Of a stretch of DNA of 64,000 nt, positions 63,862 to 64,000 are shown piece by piece. The translations under genes and the position numbers were made by a program. The number at the start of each line of letters is the position of its first letter. The first letter of the stretch is position 1. The stretch comes from Clostridia bacterium (GTDB lineage: Bacteria > Bacillota > Clostridia > Christensenellales > CAG-917), in contig JAFZMH010000009.1 in the NCBI GenBank assembly GCA_017553325.1, forward strand, positions 62,001 through 126,000, given 5' to 3'. The notes under the pieces were generated by a model, which saw only the letters and a list, made by a program, of their open reading frames with translations, had not been told where the DNA came from and searched no databases.

Positions 63862-64000
63862 ATGACAAACGCATTTGCATACCCTTGTCAAAAGGTACTC
63901 AACAAACACAAAGACGACCCTGAGATTGCTGCAATCATCAAGGATATCGAAAACGCGAAGCAAGGCGTCATGACTTTTTCGAAGGAAGTCAAAAAGTATA
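63862..64000 (+). CDS. Start of an unidentified gene (runs off the window)
   Basis: 46 codons, beginning MTNAFAYPCQKVLNKHKDD and open to base 64000. No ribosome binding site precedes the ATG, but a strong promoter ends just upstream, so a leaderless start is likely. The visible part is hydrophilic and helical; too short to name a family. Confidence 0.65.
   Translation, partial: MTNAFAYPCQKVLNKHKDDPEIAAIIKDIENAKQGVMTFSKEVKKY

Noticed and set aside
1-64000. CRISPR arrays, tRNA or rRNA genes, insertion sequences with transposases
   Set aside because: No regular direct repeats with spacers, no cloverleaf with CCA-adjacent acceptor stem, and no transposase motif were seen. The only dispersed repeats are the ~110-bp elements listed.

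Overview
The window looks like a chromosomal stretch of an endospore-forming Bacillota, probably a Clostridia-type gut or anaerobic lineage. The evidence is spore genes (spmA-spmB, yabP-yabQ, a CwlD-like amidase), an AmaP/Asp23-type membrane anchor, a fused FeoA-FeoB ferrous iron transporter, Shine-Dalgarno sites of AGGAG type, and TTGACA/TATAAT promoters. Translation uses the standard code. The exact genus cannot be told from the sequence.

Layout. 1-1.9 kb: the first 626 codons of feoAB, on the minus strand. 2-8.7 kb: a plus-strand run with a duplicated-unit membrane protein, a condensation/acyltransferase-like enzyme, an HSL-type esterase, a small membrane protein, a GH127-like protein whose metal and nucleophile positions look altered, and a bacterial PH-domain membrane protein. 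8.7-9.7 kb: a DUF1624/HGSNAT-type membrane protein on the minus strand with a promoter that predicts a leaderless mRNA. 10.05-38.6 kb: one uninterrupted 9,521-codon gene for a secreted lipoprotein, which takes up 45% of the window. 38.7-41.2 kb: an SPFH/zinc-ribbon protein, a zinc-ribbon membrane protein and a DUF1858 protein. 41.3-44.4 kb: spmB, spmA and adenine deaminase on the minus strand. 44.5-47.3 kb: an unrecognised protein, a second HSL-type esterase and an AT-rich CoiA-like gene. 47.4-53.5 kb: M18 aminopeptidase, thrS, an M3 oligopeptidase and a WYL regulator. 53.7-55.9 kb: a 36-codon ORF, yabQ, yabP and a second acyltransferase-like protein. 56-61.7 kb: a short alaS, a PHP phosphoesterase, amaP, greA and lysS. 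61.8-64 kb: a PRC-barrel protein, a cluster of DnaA-box-like sites, the CwlD-like amidase and the start of an unidentified gene.

Main point of interest: the giant lipoprotein. It has a lipobox ending at Cys25, then about fifteen copies of a beta-rich module carrying a G-[IL]-Y-Y-x(n)-L-Y-[IV]-D-[LA]-S signature. Most copies are followed by an acidic linker with a DAL-like core, then a helical/amphipathic part. Short aromatic tandem repeats have been inserted into these modules, and the C-terminal quarter is a string of Ig-like repeats. It is driven by a consensus promoter with a hairpin just before the ribosome binding site. I know no family that describes it.

Second point: a dispersed intergenic element of about 110 bp. 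Three clear copies (41162, 61701 and complement 47317) sit directly after stop codons in gene orientation. They share a head box and a tail, while the stem of their hairpin changes on both sides so that pairing is kept. Two more divergent relatives are at 46114 and complement 63758. Other points are four DnaA-box-like sites in 56 bp, two predicted leaderless genes, and compact alanyl- and threonyl-tRNA synthetases.
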